Of a DNA stretch of 64,000 bases, positions 46,338 to 56,110 are shown piece after piece. The first letter of the stretch is position 1, and the number at the start of each line of letters is the position of its first letter. The stretch covers positions 310,001 through 374,000 of the forward strand of contig CAWDIB010000006.1 in assembly GCA_963802275.1 (NCBI GenBank). The letters run 5' to 3'. Source of the stretch: CAZMZW01 sp963802275. GTDB taxonomy: Bacteria > Chloroflexota > Anaerolineae > Anaerolineales > Anaerolineaceae. The position numbers were made by a program, and so were the translations under genes. Under the pieces are notes generated by a model. That model saw only the letters and a program-made list of their open reading frames with translations, was not told the origin of the DNA and searched no databases.

Positions 46338-47981
46338 TTATATCTCCAGGGTTGAAAGGTCGCCGGCATCCTGTCCAAGGTATTGTGCCTTCAGTACCCG
46401 GCGCATGATCTTGCCGCTCTTATTCTTGGGCAGAGAATCCACCACGATGATCTCCTGTGGGGCGGCGATGGCGGCAATGCGGTTGGTGACGTGCAGGCGC
46501 AGTTTCAGTTCCAATTCCGGTGACCATTCAACATTTTTCTTCAAAACCACGTACGCCACCACTTTTTCAAACATGATCTCATCCGGTGCACCGATCACAC
46601 CCGATTCAGCTACCTCTTCCACTTCCAGCAGCGAAGATTCCACCTCAAAGGGACTTACCAGGTGACCGGTGGTGTTGATCACGTCGTCGCTGCGTCCCAG
46701 GAACCAGTAATAGCCGTCCTCATCGTGCTGCGCCACGTCGCCGCTGAAGTAAAACCCGTAACGGAATTTCTCCTGGTACACATCCTCATGTTGGCGGTAG
46801 GTGATGAACATCGAAGGCCAGCCAGGCTTCAAGCACAAGTTGCCGGACTGGTTGGTTGGCTGCACTTGGCCGTCGTCGCTGAGGATGGCGGCGGTAATGT
46901 CAGCCAGCGGCTTGCCCATTGAGCCGGGTTTGATCGGCAGTCCCGGCTTGTTGGCGATCATGATGCTGCCGGTCTCGGTCTGGAACCAGGTGTCGTAAAT
47001 ATCCCGTTTCAGCACCCGCTGCGACCATGCCAGTATCTCCGGGTTGAGCGGTTCACCCACGCTGAAAATGTGTTTGAGTGCGCTCAGGTCGAACTGTCGA
47101 TAAAACGTCTCCTCCTCGCGCATCAGCATCCGCAGAGCGGTTGGCGCCGTGTACCATTTGTTCACCTTCTCCCGTTCCAGCACGGTGAACCACGCCTGCG
47201 GGTCGTATCCCCCGCCGAAATGCACCTGGGTGATGCCCTGGCTCCACGGTGCGATGACGCCATAAGAGGTGCCTGTCACCCAGCCCAGGTCGGCTGTACA
47301 CCAGTAAATATCATCTTCGGAAATTTGGAATACTTGTTGGAATGAGCTCACTTGGGAAAGGATGCTGCCGTGTACGTGCTGCACACCCTTGGATTTGCCG
47401 GTTGAGCCGGAAGTGAAGTGCAGGATGGAAGGTGTTTTTTCAGAGGTCAGCGGGACTTCAAATTGGTCTGCGGCATCTTTCAGTCTCTTTGGCAGGCTGA
47501 GGGTTTTTTCATCTTTGTCCTCGTCCATATCCACCGCCAGCAAATGGCGGATGCCGGGCAATTTGGGCAGCACCGACTGCACCTTGCGCAGCATGCTCTG
47601 CTTGGTGATGACTGCCCTGGCTTCCTGCAGCCGATCCAGCAGGGCTTCATCCCCAAAATTGGAGAACAGGCAGGCGGCGATCGCTTTCAACTTTAAGGTT
47701 CCCAGCAGTGCCACGAACTGTTCCGGGATCTTGGGCAGGAAGATGAAGATCACATCCCCTTCGCCATACCCTAATGCCTGCAGTACATTGGCCATCTGGT
47801 TGCTGGTTTTTTCCAACTGCAGAAAGGAATATTCCACCTTTTCCAGTGTGGTGGGTGCAATATAGCGCAGAGCGATTTTTTCCGCCCGCCCCATTTCGCA
47901 CTGCAGGCGGGTGCAGAGGTAGCCCAGGTTGTATTGCCCGTTGTGGATGATGGCTGCCGGATCGGTTGAAGTGCTCGTCAT
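46338..47981 (-). CDS. Acetyl-CoA-synthetase-like AMP-forming ligase for the carrier protein
   Basis: This 547-residue adenylating enzyme has FTSGSTGKSKGVQHVH (core A3), the acetyl-CoA-synthetase-like stretches DLGWVTGTSYGVIAPWSQG and WFQTETGSIM, then YFSGDVAQHDEDGYYWFLGR and the A10 Lys in NKSGKIMRRVLK near 522. These are features of AcsA-type acetate-CoA ligases rather than DltA. In this operon it could load acetate, or a similar short acid, onto the carrier protein, though an ordinary acyl-CoA product cannot be excluded. The family's usual C-terminal domain is present. Confidence 0.88.
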   Translation of the reverse strand: MTSTSTDPAAIIHNGQYNLGYLCTRLQCEMGRAEKIALRYIAPTTLEKVEYSFLQLEKTSNQMANVLQALGYGEGDVIFIFLPKIPEQFVALLGTLKLKAIAACLFSNFGDEALLDRLQEARAVITKQSMLRKVQSVLPKLPGIRHLLAVDMDEDKDEKTLSLPKRLKDAADQFEVPLTSEKTPSILHFTSGSTGKSKGVQHVHGSILSQVSSFQQVFQISEDDIYWCTADLGWVTGTSYGVIAPWSQGITQVHFGGGYDPQAWFTVLEREKVNKWYTAPTALRMLMREEETFYRQFDLSALKHIFSVGEPLNPEILAWSQRVLKRDIYDTWFQTETGSIMIANKPGLPIKPGSMGKPLADITAAILSDDGQVQPTNQSGNLCLKPGWPSMFITYRQHEDVYQEKFRYGFYFSGDVAQHDEDGYYWFLGRSDDVINTTGHLVSPFEVESSLLEVEEVAESGVIGAPDEIMFEKVVAYVVLKKNVEWSPELELKLRLHVTNRIAAIAAPQEIIVVDSLPKNKSGKIMRRVLKAQYLGQDAGDLSTLEI

Positions 47982-48053
47982 TTATTATTGCCAGCCTGAT
48001 TCTGGAGGGATTTTATCATTTTTGTAGAAGAGAATGATTGTATTGTAGCGCAA

Positions 48054-48080
48054 ATAAAAAACACCCTGAATGCGGGTGTT
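48054..48080 (-). terminator. Intrinsic terminator downstream of the FmdB-like gene
   Basis: On the minus strand AACACCC, a seven-base loop and GGGTGTT are followed by TTTTATTT. It is 19 bases after the FmdB stop and separates that gene from the acylation operon. Confidence 0.85.
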
Positions 48081-48098
48081 CTTTAGGCACTAGAATTT

Positions 48099-48401
48099 TT
48101 AATCACTTGAAGCAGGTGCAGGGGCTGGGTTTTTGGCAGGTTCGCTTGTGCTTTCACTTTTCTTTTCTGCCGGTTTTTCTTCCTTCTTCTTAGGTGGTGC
48201 GCTGCTGCCTGACCCGGAGCTGGAACGATGATCGGTGGAATAAAAACCTGACCCTTTGTAGATGATTGTGGCCGGGGTGAATACTTTATTAAGCGTCAGC
48301 TTGCCGCACCGCGGGCATTTCTTCAAATGAGGGTCGCTGAAATGCTGGCTGTGTTCGAATTCATGATCGCAATTTGCGCAATGATAGATGTAAATCGGCA
48401 T
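48099..48401 (-). CDS. FmdB-type zinc-ribbon protein
   Basis: A 100-residue protein with the FmdB/CxxC regulatory fold at the N-terminus: YHCANCDHEFEHSQHF and KKCPRCGKLTLNKVFTP, four Cys for a zinc ribbon. GSGFYSTDHR follows, then a low-complexity Pro/Lys/Ala tail. The family is often linked to transcription or stress functions, but its role is not settled. Confidence 0.88.
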   Translation of the reverse strand: MPIYIYHCANCDHEFEHSQHFSDPHLKKCPRCGKLTLNKVFTPATIIYKGSGFYSTDHRSSSGSGSSAPPKKKEEKPAEKKSESTSEPAKNPAPAPASSD

Positions 48402-48500
48402 TCTTGCTCCAAGATGCGAATTATAGCAGAGATTCTTTTTCTACCTATTTGAAATACCCGCTATTGTATAATCTTATTGTTAATATCCCATAAGAGGTAA

Positions 48501-50156
48501 ATGATGTCCAATCCCCGTCCTGTTCAAGCCCCCACCGGAACCAAGCTCACCTGCAAATCCTGGCAGACCGAAGCCGCCTTCCGCATGATCCAAAATAACC
48601 TGGACCCCAAAGTAGCCCAGCGTCCGCTGGAGCTGGTGGTCTATGGCGGGCGCGGGCAGGCCGCCCGCAACTGGGATTGCTTCGATGCCATCCTGGAATC
48701 GCTTAAAACACTGGAGGATGATGAAACCCTGCTCGTCCAGTCCGGTAAACCGGTCGGTATTTTCAAAACGCATACCGATGCCCCGCGTGTGCTGATCGCC
48801 AACTCCAACCTGGTGCCGCACTGGGCCACCCAGGAGGTGTTCGATGAGTTGTCCGCAAAGGGATTGATGATGTACGGGCAGATGACCGCCGGGTCGTGGA
48901 TTTACATTGGCACCCAGGGCATCCTGCAGGGTACCTACGAAACCCTCGCTTCCCTGGCGCAGCTGAAGGGCTGGCCATCTCTCAACGGCAAGTTTGTCTT
49001 GTCCGCTGGCCTGGGCGGCATGGGTAGCGCCCAGCCGCTGGCCATCACCATGAACGGAGGTGCCGGCCTGCTGGTCGAGGTGGACTGCGAGCAGGCTCAA
49101 TGGCGCAAGGACATTGGTTACCTGGACTTGGTGGTGGAAGACCTGGAGGAAGCGCTTGCGCTTGTGCTGGAAGCCAAAGAGAAAAAGATCCCCCGCTCGG
49201 TCGGGCTGATCGGCAATGCCGCCGATATCTACCCCGCCATGGTCTCCAGCGGCATACTACCGGATGTGGTCACCGATCAAACCCCCGCCCACGACTTCCT
49301 CATGTACGTCCCGGCTGGGCTGAGTGTGACGGCTGCGGCTGAACTGCGTAAATCCGATCCAGCCGATTATTCCCGCCGCTCGGTGGAATCCATGTCCGCC
49401 CAGGTACGCGCCATGCTCGCCCTGAAGAAAATGGGTGCGGAGGTGTTTGATTATGGCAACAACATCCGCCAGCGCGCATTTGATAACGGCGTCAAGAATG
49501 CCTTCGATTTTCCCGGCTTTGTTCCGGCGTACATCCGCCCGCTCTTTTGCGAGGGCAAGGGGCCGTTCCGCTGGGTGGCGCTTTCCGGTGACCCGCAGGA
49601 TATCTACCGCACCGATCAGGCCATCATGGAACTCTTTCCCAATGATGAACCCCTCCATCGCTGGCTGAAAATGGCGCGCGAGCGCGTTCCCTTCCAGGGG
49701 CTGCCGGCACGCATCTGCTGGCTGGGTTATGGAGAACGGGTCAAAGCCGGGCTCAAATTCAATGAACTGGTTGCCAGCGGCGAACTGAGGGCGCCGATTG
49801 TCATTGGCCGTGACCACCTGGATTCCGGTTCGGTGGCATCCCCCAATCGTGAAACCGAAAGCATGCTGGATGGCAGTGACGCGGTTAGCGACTGGCCCAT
49901 CCTCAATGCGCTCATTAATGCCGTCGGCGGCGCCACCTGGATTTCCTTCCATCATGGCGGCGGGGTGGGCATCGGTTACAGCCAGCACGCCGGCATGGTC
50001 ATTGTTGCGGATGGAACCCCCCAGGCGGCGGTTCGTTTGCAGCGCGTTTTGACCACTGACCCTGGCATGGGCATTCTGCGTCATGCCGATGCCAGTTATC
50101 CCCAGGCCGTTCAGGCAGCCAAAAAACACAGCATCAAAATCCCGATGATGCGCTGA
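48501..50156 (+). CDS. hutU: Urocanate hydratase
   Basis: Urocanase converts urocanate to imidazolone propionate in histidine degradation, using tightly bound NAD. The 551-residue protein, of usual length, has YGGRGQAARNWDCFDAIL, YGQMTAGSWIYIGTQGILQG, an NAD-binding Gly-rich SAGLGGMG, and ICWLGYGERVKAG with the conserved Cys, then FHHGGGVGIGYSQHAG. AGAGG precedes ATG 48501 (or ATG 48504); a TATAAT lies at 48467-48472. hutH, hutI and hutG are not in the window. Confidence 0.95.
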   Translation: MMSNPRPVQAPTGTKLTCKSWQTEAAFRMIQNNLDPKVAQRPLELVVYGGRGQAARNWDCFDAILESLKTLEDDETLLVQSGKPVGIFKTHTDAPRVLIANSNLVPHWATQEVFDELSAKGLMMYGQMTAGSWIYIGTQGILQGTYETLASLAQLKGWPSLNGKFVLSAGLGGMGSAQPLAITMNGGAGLLVEVDCEQAQWRKDIGYLDLVVEDLEEALALVLEAKEKKIPRSVGLIGNAADIYPAMVSSGILPDVVTDQTPAHDFLMYVPAGLSVTAAAELRKSDPADYSRRSVESMSAQVRAMLALKKMGAEVFDYGNNIRQRAFDNGVKNAFDFPGFVPAYIRPLFCEGKGPFRWVALSGDPQDIYRTDQAIMELFPNDEPLHRWLKMARERVPFQGLPARICWLGYGERVKAGLKFNELVASGELRAPIVIGRDHLDSGSVASPNRETESMLDGSDAVSDWPILNALINAVGGATWISFHHGGGVGIGYSQHAGMVIVADGTPQAAVRLQRVLTTDPGMGILRHADASYPQAVQAAKKHSIKIPMMR

Positions 50157-50191
50157 CCTCTTTTTCGAAAATTAGGGTTTGGTAACTCATT

Positions 50192-52228
50192 TCAACTGGT
50201 TGGCGCACACTTTTCCAGGTCCAGCAGCTTGCGGAATTCATTGTCTGCTGATGCTTCTGCCACAACCTTGACGCAGGGATTGGATAGTGAATCCTTTTGT
50301 CCGTCGGTCATGCCCGACCACCATTTTTCATCCAAATACACATACCTGAAATTGTTTTTTTGGAAGCCCGCTATGGATGGATTCTGATACAGGTCTTCCC
50401 ATGAAGGCAGCAATAAACTCATCTCGTTTGTATACAAGCCAGGCCTTGCGATGGTGGCAATGCCAATTAATTCTACAGCCCTGCCAGGAACATTATCCGG
50501 ATCATAAACAAAATCTTTTTGGGATAAAGAACCCCACACTTTACTGCTAATTTGGGCATCCAGGCTAACTAAATGTTCTGAAAGTACCGGTTTTGGAATG
50601 GCCGATAGCTGGGTGGAGAAATTCACAATGCCACTGATGGACATGAGGATGACGCTGATAATGGCTATTGTTTTCATGAATTTCCCCAGCGTATTTTCTG
50701 GACCCAAGATCAGCAGTAGAAATAAGATAAACCAGAATATCATCGCAAAAGCAGCAAACCGGGTTATGACATTCCGGATAAGGTCAAATGAAATGAAAAG
50801 GGGAATGAAAAAACCAATTAATGTGCAAAAAGCTAACAAGCCGGTCATCCATTGATCGGTATTGGCTTTTGTCAGGAACCGACGAATGAGCATTGGAACG
50901 AAAAATAATATCGGGCCAATTTCTAAAATAGCGACAAATAAATGGGCTGGATTGAATAGATCCAGATCGGTAAAGGTTGTCAGGATGATTTTAGGCGGCC
51001 AGTTGATGGAAAACATCGTAGCCACATTGGAATCTGAAACCAGATTTGGTTGAACGCTGAAGATTTTTCTGAAGACATTCATGATTATTTCAAATATTGC
51101 TCCGCCCTGCAAAAAAGCGAATGGGAGGGAAATTATTAACGCAGATAATAGAATATTGAACGATTTGGGGAAAATCCCTTTCTTAATGACCTTGTAAAAA
51201 AGAAAAAATAGGGCAAAGGCGGCGATTAATAGCCCATAACAAGATTCGGAAGTTAAGGCTAGGTGTGACCACAGGATGACCAGAAGGGGAAGAATTTTCC
51301 AGGAAATGGGTTTGGATGATACCAGCCATAAAATATAGATGATGATCAGCGCCAATGGCCATTCCCCGGTATGGAAAAAATGATACGAAGAATATATGCC
51401 GTTGATGAATCCAAAAAGGTATGGTTGGGGAGGATTGGGTAATCCTGACCATTGCATGAAAAGCGATTTTGAGAATGTCGTATTCATCGTTGTGCTGATC
51501 CCAATAAATCCGATTTGTGAATCGAACTGTTGCAAAAAATTGGCAGGTAGCAGCATCAATAGGTAACGGGTGCCGGATAAGAAAGTGAAAACGAAAGCGC
51601 CCAATATCGCTTTCCAAGTGCTCTTAATGAACCTGTAGAAAACTAATCCGAGCAAAATGATTGAGTATGACCACGCGATAGCTTTTGAAAAATCAAAGGC
51701 GCTCCATGCAAACATATCACCCAGGCGCATCAGGCTTGCTCCTAATATGTCAAAGCCATAATGATAGGCGTAATCAAAATTGCCATTAAGAAAGAATAAG
51801 GGTGGGATCTTGCCTGCACCCATTAATGAAATTGATGAAAGATGAAAGACATCATCGAAGATCATTAATCCGCGTTCCAGGAATAATGAATAAACGAATA
51901 CCATGGCCCAGATCATTAAAACTGGCCAGATTTGAAAATCGCTGAGATCGGCCAATTTATTCTTGCTGAATTTCGAGTAGATCACCCCGATTGCCAGGGT
52001 GAGTAGAGCTGGTACATAAAAGGAAATATTGTTTGGGAGCCATCTGCCCAATAAATTTATCAGCCAGAGATAAATGACCATTCCAATTCCAAAACCAATT
52101 ATTAGTCTCTCGTGTTTTTTAAGGTCAAATGCATGGATGGCGATCAGCCAGCCGCCCACGAACCAGATTGCGGTTGTCAATATCCAGGGTAAAAAACCAA
52201 GGATGGATGTATGTCGGAACCAGTACAT
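50192..52228 (-). CDS. Large polytopic membrane protein, GT-C-like, unknown function
   Basis: This 678-residue protein has at least twelve spans and then a soluble C-terminal segment of about 110 residues that ends KLLDLEKCAPTS. After early spans there is an MIFDDVFHLSSI segment whose acidic pair could match a GT-C active site, but no firm assignment is possible. Its AT-rich composition resembles the neighbouring genes at 52-57 kb. Confidence 0.6.
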   Translation of the reverse strand: MYWFRHTSILGFLPWILTTAIWFVGGWLIAIHAFDLKKHERLIIGFGIGMVIYLWLINLLGRWLPNNISFYVPALLTLAIGVIYSKFSKNKLADLSDFQIWPVLMIWAMVFVYSLFLERGLMIFDDVFHLSSISLMGAGKIPPLFFLNGNFDYAYHYGFDILGASLMRLGDMFAWSAFDFSKAIAWSYSIILLGLVFYRFIKSTWKAILGAFVFTFLSGTRYLLMLLPANFLQQFDSQIGFIGISTTMNTTFSKSLFMQWSGLPNPPQPYLFGFINGIYSSYHFFHTGEWPLALIIIYILWLVSSKPISWKILPLLVILWSHLALTSESCYGLLIAAFALFFLFYKVIKKGIFPKSFNILLSALIISLPFAFLQGGAIFEIIMNVFRKIFSVQPNLVSDSNVATMFSINWPPKIILTTFTDLDLFNPAHLFVAILEIGPILFFVPMLIRRFLTKANTDQWMTGLLAFCTLIGFFIPLFISFDLIRNVITRFAAFAMIFWFILFLLLILGPENTLGKFMKTIAIISVILMSISGIVNFSTQLSAIPKPVLSEHLVSLDAQISSKVWGSLSQKDFVYDPDNVPGRAVELIGIATIARPGLYTNEMSLLLPSWEDLYQNPSIAGFQKNNFRYVYLDEKWWSGMTDGQKDSLSNPCVKVVAEASADNEFRKLLDLEKCAPTS

Positions 52229-52522
52229 AATTGACTCTCAGTACAAATGAAAATATAAAAATCTTACATGTCGTTACTGGTACATTTTAACGTATGCTCG
52301 ATTAGAATCTATTTTGTTGGATAATACCAGCATAGTTGCCATGAAAGAACAATCCCACTTCTGAAAAGTTGCAATCATGACTATCATATGGTTAAATACT
52401 AAATGGCTATCTTTGATGCCATTATTATAGAATATTAAGAAGTTTGATAATGCGTGGGCAGAAAATTGTTATACATTTACATGCCATAAAAAATTCCTTG
52501 ATATCCAATAATGCTGAGCTGA

Positions 52523-53443
52523 ATGATTAAAAAACTTATCATCAAAACATCGATGTTCTTTATTGTTGTTGTTATTATGCTGGCATGTGTTCATTCCATC
52601 CCTGTGGATGAGAACCAATACCTTGCTGCGATTATTGATAAGCACAATTCTTTGTCATCAACATCAGGGCCTCGTTTAATTGCGATAGGCGGATCAAATG
52701 TTGCCTATGGATTTGATAGTGAAAGATTGGCAGCGATTATTAATCGACCGGTAATAAATATGGGATTGCATGCTTATCTTGGTCTTAAATTTATGTTAAG
52801 TGATCTTTTTCCCTATATTCATGCGGGAGATATCATTCTAATAATCCCGGAATATCTTCAATTTTATAATTACTATTTCGAAGGGTATGGTTATAAACTT
52901 GCAGAATTATTGGATACCTATCCAGAGGGGATATGGTCTTTGGATGCTCACCAGATTATCAATATGCAGAAGGATTACGCCCCATTATTGCGATCCAAAA
53001 TATTACGCTCCTTTTCCTCTTTGGAAATAAATCCTCTTTATAATCGGCAATTATTCAATGAATATGGCGATATCAAAAAAGAAATCAAATCAACATCTCG
53101 TGCAACAATTATAGATATTCCTTATGTAAATGAAAGTGATTGGTTTAATGGGAATGCAGCAATATTCCTAAACAACTTTAATAAAAAAGTAATGGCGAAA
53201 GGGGCAAGGGTGTTTTTATTGTATCCTGCAGGTCGGATGACAAATTGTCAATTATCCGGATCTCGATTGGATAATCTGGATAAAGAGCTAAGGGAAGTAT
53301 TGGATTTTCCGATCTTATTAAACCCTTCTTTGACATGCATTGATGATATTTATTTTATGGACACAGAATATCACATGAGTAATGAGGGCACAGAATTGAG
53401 AATGAATTTGATCGGTAATTTATTAATCTCAAATGGATTTTAG
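52523..53443 (+). CDS. Membrane-anchored SGNH-like protein D
   Basis: A 306-residue protein with an N-terminal anchor (KTSMFFIVVVIMLACV), then IAIGGSNVAYGFDSE (Ser near 58, in the place of the nucleophile block) and a C-terminal DTEYHMSNEG giving the Asp-His block. It has the same plan as proteins A to C but is more distant and on the other strand. No strong ribosome-binding site is visible before ATG 52523. It may act on a different polymer or acceptor. Confidence 0.62.
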   Translation: MIKKLIIKTSMFFIVVVIMLACVHSIPVDENQYLAAIIDKHNSLSSTSGPRLIAIGGSNVAYGFDSERLAAIINRPVINMGLHAYLGLKFMLSDLFPYIHAGDIILIIPEYLQFYNYYFEGYGYKLAELLDTYPEGIWSLDAHQIINMQKDYAPLLRSKILRSFSSLEINPLYNRQLFNEYGDIKKEIKSTSRATIIDIPYVNESDWFNGNAAIFLNNFNKKVMAKGARVFLLYPAGRMTNCQLSGSRLDNLDKELREVLDFPILLNPSLTCIDDIYFMDTEYHMSNEGTELRMNLIGNLLISNGF

Positions 53444-53751
53444 GAAAGTAAACCAATTGTTTTCAAGGATGATTTTTATTTTGGTTTGTACGTGTGTAAT
53501 AATTAATGACCAGAATGATCTGACTCATTTGAAAAATAGCACTCTATAATTTTATTAATAAAAATTAAATTGGGTCAAACCTAAAACGGAATATCATATT
53601 TCATATTCATTTATCTCATTGTTTATTTCTATGAGAATTAAAATTCGAAAAACAGATTGTCCGATGATATCCTTAATAAGGATTGAGAATTGCGCTTAAT
53701 GGCCGTCTATTTCCAATTTGTATTTGTTCTAATTCCAGCAATGAAAAAAAA
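53444..53751. other. AT-rich intergenic region
   Basis: No gene, clear promoter or hairpin is seen. A TTG at 53683 would add 23 residues to the next gene without support. Confidence 0.4.
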
Positions 53752-55734
53752 ATGGCTAAAAAAAATGTAATCCCCATTTACTTATTCTGTTCTGTATTAT
53801 TTGTTTTATCTTTACTTTCGATCCTCTCCGCGATTCAAATCCGGCAGACCTTGGCTGAAAAAGGGATCTTAACCTCGTCCGTCATCTGGAATGGCTTCAC
53901 ACTTTTGCTTTTTGGTTTTGGATTAATTCTCGCCGGAATATTTTTATTTTATATTTTTTCCCGCAAGGATCTAATAATTTTTACCGGGCTCGAAAATAAA
54001 ATTGGATCATTCAATAAAATTGGGGCGGTACTGATCGTTTTGTTGAACTTTCTTTTTTATATTTTTTATTATCATCTCCACCCATCTTTTTTGGAAATAT
54101 TAAACGGGTTTTATTTCCGTGCACTATTATTAATTTTCAACTCTCTCTTTATCATTATTTTATTAAAAAATATCTACAGTAAGCATAAATTTCCTGATAA
54201 AGCTTCCTTGTGGTTCTTAATCATCCCGCTTGTTCTCGTTATCAGTCAAAGGCTCGTTGTTGAGATTTCCGTGATCAACAACATCCCTTTTTCCATTTCA
54301 TGGGCTGAGTCCAGTCACTTGTATTTCACTTCGGCTGTCTTTGGAAAACAGCTTTATGGTTTTCCAGTCCCCATGTACCCATACAATCAAACCCGCTATA
54401 TTATGCAGTCTTTACCATTCCTGGTTCCCGGATTACCGATCTGGGTCCATCGTGCCTGGCAATTTATTCTAAATTACGCAGTATTGGCGGTTTTTGTGTT
54501 TGCTTTGCAAAGCAGACTCAAAATTCAAGGAAAATCGGCACGCGTCTTATTTATTTCGTTTTGCTTTCTTTGGCTTTCCATCATTTACATTTATTACCAT
54601 CTCATCGTCATTGCCTTATTAGTTGTTGCCTTCTATTCCAAAGAAAATGTTAAAAGAAATATCGTAATTATTGTCATTGCATCGGTTTGGGCTGGCTTCA
54701 GCCGAATTAATTGGGTTCCCGTCCCGGGATTGCTCGCGGCTTTTTTGTACACACTTGAAACTACCAATGATAAGAAATCAACAATTTTGAGATACATTCA
54801 TAAACCATTTTTGTATGCTTTGGTAGGAATCTTCACCGGCCTTATCGCACAGTATATTTATATTTCCATCTCGGGAAATAATGATGCCAGCGTTCATACC
54901 GCGATTTTCAGGTCATTATTGCTTTGGCATCGCTTGTTGCCCAACCCGACCTTCTACCCCGGTATCCTTCCCGGCATATTGCTCTTATCCGGATTTACGG
55001 TCTTTTTCATAATTAAATACTTTTTCATCAATCGGGGAATTATTCTATTGCGGAAAATATTGATTGCACTAATTCTCCTCACATTTTTTACCGGAGGATT
55101 GATTGTCAGTATAAAAATTGGCGGGGGGAATAACCTGCATAATATGGATGCATTCACCATTTTTCTTTTAATTCTGGCGGGTTACGTCTTTTTTCGGCAG
55201 ATAAATTTTGACAAAAAGCCAATATCAGCAATCATTGGCAAATATTTGCCTATTATCTTGGCAGGGATTCTCATCACCCCCATTTTATGGTCACTTGCCT
55301 TTCCGTTTCAACCCAATCCGAACAGGATGAATGAAGCTGGATCACAGCAAGTAATTGAAAAAATAAATGAAATAATCGACGAATATGCCCCCAGCCGGAA
55401 AGTGCTTTTTATTTCCCAGCGGCAATTACTCACTTTTTATTACCTGAAAAATATCCAGATGGTACCCGATTTTGAGCAGGAACTCTTAATGGAAATGGTC
55501 ATGTCCGGGGATAGAAGCAGGTTGGATCCTTTTTTCCAGGAACTCATTGATCACAAATATGAAGTCATCATTTCCTATCCGCTCAGTACCCTAAAAGTCG
55601 GAAATGAAATGCCTTATGCTGAAGAAAATAATCTATGGGTAAGCGGCGTCTCGAGCCAGATTTATTTGCGCTATGATACCGTGGCGCTATTTCCTGAATA
55701 CGAAATCGAGTTGCTGATTCCAAAATCGAAATGA
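53752..55734 (+). CDS. Large polytopic membrane protein, GT-C-like, unknown function
   Basis: From ATG 53752 this is a 660-residue protein with about thirteen spans; an in-frame TTG at 53683 is an alternative. Loop segments PFSISWAESSHLYFTSAVF and VPMYPYNQTRYIMQSLPF resemble acceptor-side loops of GT-C enzymes. A soluble C-terminal region of about 150 residues follows (from NPNRMNEAGSQQVIEKI). No substrate can be named. Confidence 0.6.
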   Translation: MAKKNVIPIYLFCSVLFVLSLLSILSAIQIRQTLAEKGILTSSVIWNGFTLLLFGFGLILAGIFLFYIFSRKDLIIFTGLENKIGSFNKIGAVLIVLLNFLFYIFYYHLHPSFLEILNGFYFRALLLIFNSLFIIILLKNIYSKHKFPDKASLWFLIIPLVLVISQRLVVEISVINNIPFSISWAESSHLYFTSAVFGKQLYGFPVPMYPYNQTRYIMQSLPFLVPGLPIWVHRAWQFILNYAVLAVFVFALQSRLKIQGKSARVLFISFCFLWLSIIYIYYHLIVIALLVVAFYSKENVKRNIVIIVIASVWAGFSRINWVPVPGLLAAFLYTLETTNDKKSTILRYIHKPFLYALVGIFTGLIAQYIYISISGNNDASVHTAIFRSLLLWHRLLPNPTFYPGILPGILLLSGFTVFFIIKYFFINRGIILLRKILIALILLTFFTGGLIVSIKIGGGNNLHNMDAFTIFLLILAGYVFFRQINFDKKPISAIIGKYLPIILAGILITPILWSLAFPFQPNPNRMNEAGSQQVIEKINEIIDEYAPSRKVLFISQRQLLTFYYLKNIQMVPDFEQELLMEMVMSGDRSRLDPFFQELIDHKYEVIISYPLSTLKVGNEMPYAEENNLWVSGVSSQIYLRYDTVALFPEYEIELLIPKSK

Positions 55735-55755
55735 ATCTGAGATGATTTGCCAATC

Positions 55756-55915
55756 TCAGGGCAGCGGATTGCTTTTTGCCCAATCGTTGCGCGGGTACAC
55801 GATGATAGCCGCGCTGATTTTGGGATCAAACTTGTTCCAAAAGCTGGTTGCTTGCACCTTCATCGGGTCAGCAGCGAGTTTGGGATGGCTGTGGCATTAT
55901 CCCTGGTCGCATAGT
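55756..55915 (-). pseudogene. Degraded copy of the LCP gene 3' end
   Basis: The minus strand of 55756-55878 reads LAADPMKVQATSFWNKFDPK and ends NDWAKSNPLP-stop. This is almost the C-terminus of the LCP protein at 57732-59144 (LADLMKVQATNIWNKFDPN and NDWARNNTLP). Upstream, at about 55890-55915, a CGACCAGGG word matches LCP codons for RDQG, so the intervening 25 or so codons are lost. It is a remnant of a tandem duplication spanning the gene at 56111. Confidence 0.75.
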
Positions 55916-56110
55916 GGGAAAAACTAAAACGGTTAAGTGGAGATCAAGAGGAATAAAAAGAGTCTGGCCAATAATATTAGCCTGTTCCAACGAGTATCAG
56001 CATTTAATGGCTGTCCTTGAGAATCGAGCTGATACACAGCTATTCTTGTATCACCTAGAAATCAATAATTCGTATCCTGATGGTGAGGTTGTAATAATAC
56101 AGGATCGTTT

